Below are positions 57,995 to 64,000 of a stretch of DNA of 64,000 nucleotides, piece by piece. This DNA is from Planococcus citri (Eukaryota; Arthropoda; Insecta; Hemiptera; Pseudococcidae). Made by a program: the position numbers and the translations under genes. The first letter of the stretch is position 1. Each line of letters opens with the position of its first letter. The stretch covers positions 14,496,559-14,560,558 of the forward strand of contig NC_088680.1 in NCBI RefSeq assembly GCF_950023065.1, written 5' to 3'. The notes beneath the pieces are model-generated. The model saw only the letters and a list, made by a program, of their open reading frames with translations, made no database searches and was not told the origin of the DNA.

Positions 57995-60571
57995 GAGGAG
58001 TGCTAGTTCAAAAGGTTGCCTTTTGCTAGCAAATAGGCAAATCCGAACAAGAATTAATAATTACCTACCTGTCAAAGTACTTATATCAGAAAATCAATAA
58101 AAATTCAAATAATAATGCCCTTCCATGTACTTATTGTACTTACTTGTCAATGCGCAGCTGGATCTGGAGTGGACAAAAAGGCATGCTTTCTTAAAAATTC
58201 AGACAACGAGGCTGAAAATCAGAGAATTTTTTACGCAAAAACTTGAAATCAGGACAAAATATTCCTTAAGTTTAACTGTTTACAGTATTTTTTTGATTTT
58301 TCAGTCGAAGAAGTCAACGAGTGCAACACTGAAATGTATACAAAAAAACTGTCGAAATTATAATTTTCAACCTTTTTAGGACATTTCAGTGGGGATCGTC
58401 TCAAGTTTCTCACACTCAAAATGTAATCTGGAGTGCATCGTTTGATTTTTCAGTCGAATAAATAATTATCGAAATAAAACAATTTAGCGAGGTATTACAA
58501 GTGGTAAGCAATATTTTTGAACTTTCAAAGGTTCTCCTTATCCCTCTCCCCCGTACTAGAGCTTTATGAACACTGTTAACACCCTACGAACGGTTTCGAA
58601 ATAGGTAATTAATTAATTTGTATCGATATATTGGTTTGAAAAAATCCTACCCCTTTTCATCTGCTATTTTGAGTGTAGTCGATTTTTGAATCATGTGGAA
58701 AATTTTGAGCAAATGGTCTCGAAAAGAAAGAAAACTCGAGGAATAAGTACATACAGTATACCTTTGATAGATTGAGAACGCAGGTATAGGTATTTTTCAA
58801 CAGTTATGTGTGCAGTTCACTTTAAATCTTGTGAAGAATTAATAACTTGGTTCAGTAAAAATTCATTTTACCGTACCTATCTGTTTTCTCATTTTATATG
58901 TTCTTCGGTTAGGTATTGTGGATACTTGAATTTTACCTACTTACATATTTTGATTCGCCTCGCTATGAAGGATACTTCCTAAAAAAATCCACCTGAAATC
59001 GAAAATGAAGATCGTTCAAATTCTCAGTGTCATTTTTCTACATTTTTGAATCGTACATTGTAATCAAACCGCTTCCAATCAGGTTTAAAATTCCAATGAT
59101 TTGGACAGAGCGGTCATTTCGATAAGAACATGGATTTTATTCTACATATTTCACATCCGTTGGGATGAATTGCTCTGTTGCCTGAAATGAAACGTTTTCA
59201 AAGTTTCGCAGAAACGTTCATTTCTAAAATTTCGAGAAAAAAAAACTTACCCCTGAAAGAAAGATGTGGTAAGGAAATTTAAACGCCGAACATCTTTTGA
59301 ATTTTCTTTGAATTTTTAAGGGATGAGTAAAGGACTTCTTGATGGTCAAACTTCGAACTTCTGAGCTCACAGTTTCAATTTTTTTTCCAATTTTTAAAAT
59401 CATATTCTGACTGAATGTGCATGAAAACCACCCAGCTCTCAAAGAAGCTGAAAACGAAGCTGAACATTTATAAAAAAAAGCTGTGTTCATCAAAAATTTG
59501 CTTGCTATTAACCTATTTTTCCGGTATTATATTTTGATTAAAGAAGTTAGTTTATTTGTTTATATGTAAATTTAAAGCAATCATTTTTGTTGATGCCTGA
59601 TGGTGTAAGATTGAAACACAATAGGTTAGATTCCCTTCTTTCCACAAACAAAGGTCTTTTGCCTTCGCTTTGCTTGGCTTGGACTACTTCTCTCTTTTTT
59701 TCCTGATTGAATTTTCTAGAAAACTACATTCTTCAAATCTGAAAAATTCGAGTCTGTATTTTTGTAACTTCAGAACTTAAAAAATTTGCCAAGAATGGGT
59801 TTGTGGCGACGTTTTGGCTACAATAATTGAATTTTCTTGTACTATTTTATTTTATTTTATGGCACAAAATGTGAGCAAATTGTAGGAATCAATTCGAATT
59901 GCGAATTTTCTTTTGGCTTTTTTTAAAATCGTTTGGAAAGCAATTGTTCAAAAACAATGAGGTCGAAAGAGGCACGAAAATAGCACGAATTTAGCTTTCA
60001 GAATTTCAGCCGACACCCTGCACTTAATATGAGTTTAAGAACATTGGAGAAAATCAATAAAAATTGTTAAATTCAAATCAAGTCCAGCTTTCTTTCGATT
60101 TATTTTATTGGTATTTCTTCGAATTTTTGAAAAGGGAAAAACCTGTAGGGTTTGTAAAAGTTATATTGTTTTATGATCAAGTTATTTTTCTCTACATTGA
60201 GAGCCTGTAAGAGGGCTAGAAATGTTTAAGGAATGGGGATTTTTCCTCTCAAACAGACTTAAATACAGAATTCTCTAATTTTTACCCAACAATATCGATA
60301 ATATCGCATTGCTACTGATTAATAAAAGTACCAAAAAAAAAAAAAAAGCAAAAACTATTTTGCAATCAGTACAGCGGTTCGCATGATCTCTAAAAAAAAA
60401 AAAAAAAAAAAAAAACAGATAGCTATACTTTGTATGAAAATAATTAATAAACTCTTCAGACGTTAAAAAAGCATCGTCATCTTGGCAAAAAAAATCATTC
60501 AAAATGATTGATGATATTTAACCAATTTTCTTACTTACAAGTGTATTTTGGTGAACTGCAGGTATGGTCAC
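57995..60571. repeat. Inter-foldback part of tandem unit 3
   Basis: Same landmark order as the preceding unit, with an added segment near 58530-58760 (found again near 61720-61930) and low-complexity A tracts near 60334 and 60391. No genes. Confidence 0.65.
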
Positions 60572-61180
60572 GATTTGAACAAAAGCAAGCTAGATCCAAA
60601 GAGCCTATTTTAAAATCACTGTAACCAAATTTTGAATTGCCCAAGTTCATTTTTGGATTTTTGGTGAATTTTTGATAATTTGAAAAATCCAAGACAGCTG
60701 TTTCAAGGGCCATTTTTTCGAACACTTTCATGGAATGTAAATTTTTTCGAGTAAAGTGAACTAATCTGAATAATTCCTTCAATTCAACTCCCCAAAATTA
60801 TAAAACAGTCGAGATGGTGTGCAATAAATACCGACCAAAGTTATAGGTAGATTCTGAAGTTCATTTTTGAAGCCTTCAGAATGATTTGAAATTTCTAAGG
60901 ACAACAGAAAAATCGCTGGAGGCTTCAGAATGGCCCAAAATAGCTGTTGTTGCAGTGTGAGAGTTGAATTGAAGAAATTATTCACACAGGTTCACTTTGC
61001 TCAAAAACTTATAATGTATTTCATGGAAATGTTTTGAAATCGCCTTCGAAATAGTTTTTTTGAATTTTTGAAATTATCAAAACGTTGCCAAAAAAACAAA
61101 AACAAACTATGGCACTTTCAAGTGTGCTGGTAAGGGGTTTAGAATCATGCTGTCTCGATCTACCTTGATTTCGTTCGAAT
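60572..61180. repeat. Foldback repeat unit 4
   Basis: Ends GATTTGAACAAAAGCAAGCT and CTTGATTTCGTTCGAAT. Closest to unit 3 in the arms. Confidence 0.8.
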
Positions 61181-63600
61181 GGAGACCGGGGGGGGGGAAT
61201 GCCAATTCAAAAAGTTCCCTTGCTAGCGAATAGGTAAGCCCGAACAAAAATTGTTTACCTGGTCGAAATATATCTAAAAATCAATAAAAATTTAAGTAAT
61301 AATGTCTTCCCATGTACTGTCAAAGTGCAGCTGGAATACATGTTTCTTAATAGATGATGAGACAAATGTCTAGGCTGAAAATAAGAGAACTTTTTATGCA
61401 AAAACTTGAAAGTGGGGCAAATATTTCTCAAGTTTACTGTTGAGGTACCTCTACCTACAGTACCTATTTCTTTGATTTCTTAGTCGAAGAAGTCATGCGA
61501 CTGCAAAACTCAAATGTATTTAAAAAAACTGTGGAAATTATAATTTTCAACTTTTTTAGGACACTTAATTCCCCTCCCCCTGGGGTCGGCTCAAGTTTCT
61601 CATACTCTAAATCTAATCTGGAGTGCATCGTTCGATTTTTCAATCGAATAAATTATCAAAATGAAGCATCTTAGTTGGGTAGTACATACAAGTGATAAGT
61701 AGTATATTTCAACTTTCAAGGTTCTCCTTATGGTACATCTTCCCCATACTAGAGCTTCGTGTACTGTAAACGCCCAACGAAAGTTTTCGAAATAATGAAC
61801 TAATTTGTATGTAAAGATATTGGTTTGAAAAAAAACTTCCCTTTTTCTATTGCCATTTCAAGTGCAGCCGATTTTTGAATCATGTGGAAAATTTTGAATA
61901 AATGGTCTTAAAATGAAAGAAAAGCCAGAGAGTAAATACACACATATTTATACCTTTGATCGATTGAAAACGCAGATCTAGTTATTTTTCAACTGTGATA
62001 TATGCAGTTCACTATAAATTTTGTGAAGGATGATTAATAACTTGATTCAGTAACAATTCATTTTACCATTTTATCAGTTTTTTTTTCGAAATAATAAGAA
62101 GCTTACGAATTGCTTTGCTATGAAGGATACTTCCTAAAAAATCCTCCTGAAATCGAAAATGAAGATCGTCAAAATTCAGTGCTATTAATCTGCATTTTCA
62201 AAGTATACGAGTACATTGCAATCAAAATGCTTCCAATCAGGTTTAAAATTCCAATGATTTGGACAAAGCGTTCATTTTGATGAGAACATGGATTGTCTTC
62301 TACATTATTATTTTTTACATCCGTTGGGATGAATTAGGTATACTCTGTTGCCTGGAAAGAACCGTTTCCAAAGTATTGTGGAGGTAGATTTTGCGCATCT
62401 GTTGAGTGCAATACTCGTCACAATAGCTACTCGTACCTACCTACTCGAGGTATCTAGCAGTACCTCTTCTGTGAGCTTCGTAGGTACCTGGAGATTTACT
62501 GCCTCGTTACCTATTTTTCGGACACTGTTTGTTTATTTATGTAATACACAACACAGACATTTACCTTATGAAATAAGAAAAGCCTTCAGTTACTCTTTGC
62601 ATCGTTTATTGTTCATAAATCAATTACATAAGTAGCAACTCACTCTAGCTGTATATTGAGCCAGTACAGTATTACGGAAATGAGAGATGACATCCAAGAT
62701 GTCTTTGAGGAGTGCATAAGCACATCACCACGGGGAAGGGAACAATAAACGGATGTGGGAAGATCCATCTACCTTACTCATTCGAATGAGGTTTTAAATA
62801 AGGATCACAATACAGATTTATGTAATATCCAATGTACCCGAGTGCATCTGGTCAACTCAATCAGCATAACAGGAACACAAATCTATTCAGAAATAGATCA
62901 CTTGATTGAACCAGTTCATATTTCAAAATACAACTGGGTTTATGCAATTTATACCTAGATTTATCAATCTAGAAATACGAAAACATGAGAATAGGTACGG
63001 GCCTATCTCATCTCCAGAACGCTGATACATGTACCAATGCTATATCATTGGGAGTCGCCAAATGACTAATTTATCTTGCGTTCCTCTATCAACTCGTTGT
63101 TCAAAGAGGACTAACTTGATAGAGCGCGTATCACAGAACTACTACGTATGTTGACTATAGGCAGAACGAATTTCTATCGCTTATGCGACTGAAAATACTG
63201 CACAATCTGTCTCTACAGTATCACAGAAACGTTCACTTCTAAGATTTTGAAAAAAAAACTTACCCCTGAAAGAAAGAAGTGGAAAGGAAAACATGTAATA
63301 ACACGGTAGCGGTACACTCTTTGAGTTTTCTTTGAATTTTTAAAGATTAGTAAGAGACTTCTAGATGGTCAAACTTCAAACTTCTGAGCTCGCAGTTTTA
63401 AATTTTCTTTCCAATTTTTAAAATCATATTTCGACTGAATGTGCATCAAAAACCACCCAGCTCCCAAAAAAGCTAAAAACGAAGCTGAACATTTATAAAA
63501 AGAGCTGTGTTCATCAAAAATTTGCTTGCTAACATCTTTTTAGTACGTAATATAAATTTAAGCGAGCTCGAAGTCTTTGTGTTCATTGCTGTTTTGTGTA
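61181..63600. repeat. Inter-foldback part of tandem unit 4, split by a solo LTR
   Basis: Landmarks run up to CGTTTCCAAAGTAT at 62376 and resume at CACAGAAACGTTC (63222). Right of about 63540 the sequence departs from the other units and joins a truncated foldback copy. Confidence 0.6.
62377..63217. mobile_element. Solo LTR, 841 bp
   Basis: Begins TGTGGAGG and ends TCTCTACA. GTAT is duplicated at 62373-62376 and 63218-63221. Sister units read CCAAAGTTTCGCAGAAACG without interruption. TG...CA ends and a 4-bp duplication fit Ty3/gypsy. AATAAA at about 62744 may be its polyadenylation signal. Confidence 0.78.
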
Positions 63601-64000
63601 AGGTATAGCAAAACTAGCGTTTGTTGCAGTCTGAGTCGAGTTGAGCTGAAAAATAATTCACCATGATTCGCTTAGCTCAAAAACTTCACATTTCATGAAA
63701 ATGTTCAAAAATCGCCTTTAAAATTGTTATTTAAAATTTGTAAATTTTCTAATAAAATTCACCAAAAATACAAAAACAAGCGTTGGCTCTGTGAATTGTG
63801 CTTTTAGGGGTTTTAGAAGATCATGCTTCCTCGATCTAGCTCAGTTTCCTTTGAATCGGACAGTACCAGTTTAAAAGGTTCCTTTGCTAGCAAAAATGCT
63901 CGAACAAAAATTTATTACCATGGTCAAAATACGCCAAAAAATCGATGAAAATTCAAATTATGAAGTCTTCCCGTTGATTGTGCTGCTGGAATAACGAATC
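63601..64000. repeat. Foldback repeat unit 5, left-truncated, runs off the window
   Basis: From GGTATAGCAAAACTAGCG it parallels unit 1 closely, including the unbroken site where unit 1 carries the LINE-like element, and continues past the foldback end (63858) to the window edge. Confidence 0.75.

Overview
The window looks like animal nuclear DNA, most likely from an arthropod. It is AT-rich, full of short TAGGTACCTA-type words and packed with transposable elements. A sap-sucking hemipteran such as a mealybug or aphid is my best guess, but nothing here proves it. No rRNA, tRNA, CRISPR array or bacterial-style operon was seen. No conventional multi-exon host gene could be assembled. The only long intact reading frames are a RING/SGNH-like protein (485-2788), a Ty3/gypsy gag and pol pair (39831-43969, minus strand) and a gag-type protein of a non-LTR retroelement (51757-53097).

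Left part (1-6645): a 767-residue protein with an N-terminal RING-like zinc finger, a coiled coil and a degenerate SGNH-hydrolase-like domain. It is followed by a run of splice-acceptor-like motifs and several small reading frames, then a purine tract and a probable 3' LTR (about 4970-6645) with a TATA box and a cluster of long hairpins. I read this as the 3' end of a large retroelement that starts outside the window. A CR1-like ORF1 or a domesticated gene are the alternatives.

Middle (6646-39137): almost entirely repeats. There are 265-bp and about 215-bp satellites, two reordered copies of larger repeat blocks (7.1-11.8 kb and 14.0-17.5 kb), a 723-bp MITE with an exact 4-bp target duplication, a 1.5-kb element with about 95-bp terminal inverted repeats, a 985-bp solo LTR, and an 11-kb complex array (23.5-34.9 kb) in which one 100-bp module occurs twelve times. 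A juxtaposed splice acceptor/donor at 36691 hints that part of the window may lie in a long intron.

Right part (39138-64000): tandem 2-3 kb units built around a foldback repeat. One unit has been split by three insertions: a young Ty3/gypsy element (39607-44228, LTRs differing at one base, 5-bp target duplication), a 6.9-kb Mutator-like element with 25-bp inverted ends and a 9-bp target duplication (44260-51204), and a 1.66-kb gag-only LINE-like element (51601-53257, 13-bp target duplication, A-rich tail). Other copies of the unit in this window supply uninterrupted sites for the last two and show the context of the first. The Mutator-like element itself contains two kinds of large palindromic foldback elements. 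A further solo LTR (62377-63217) interrupts the last unit.
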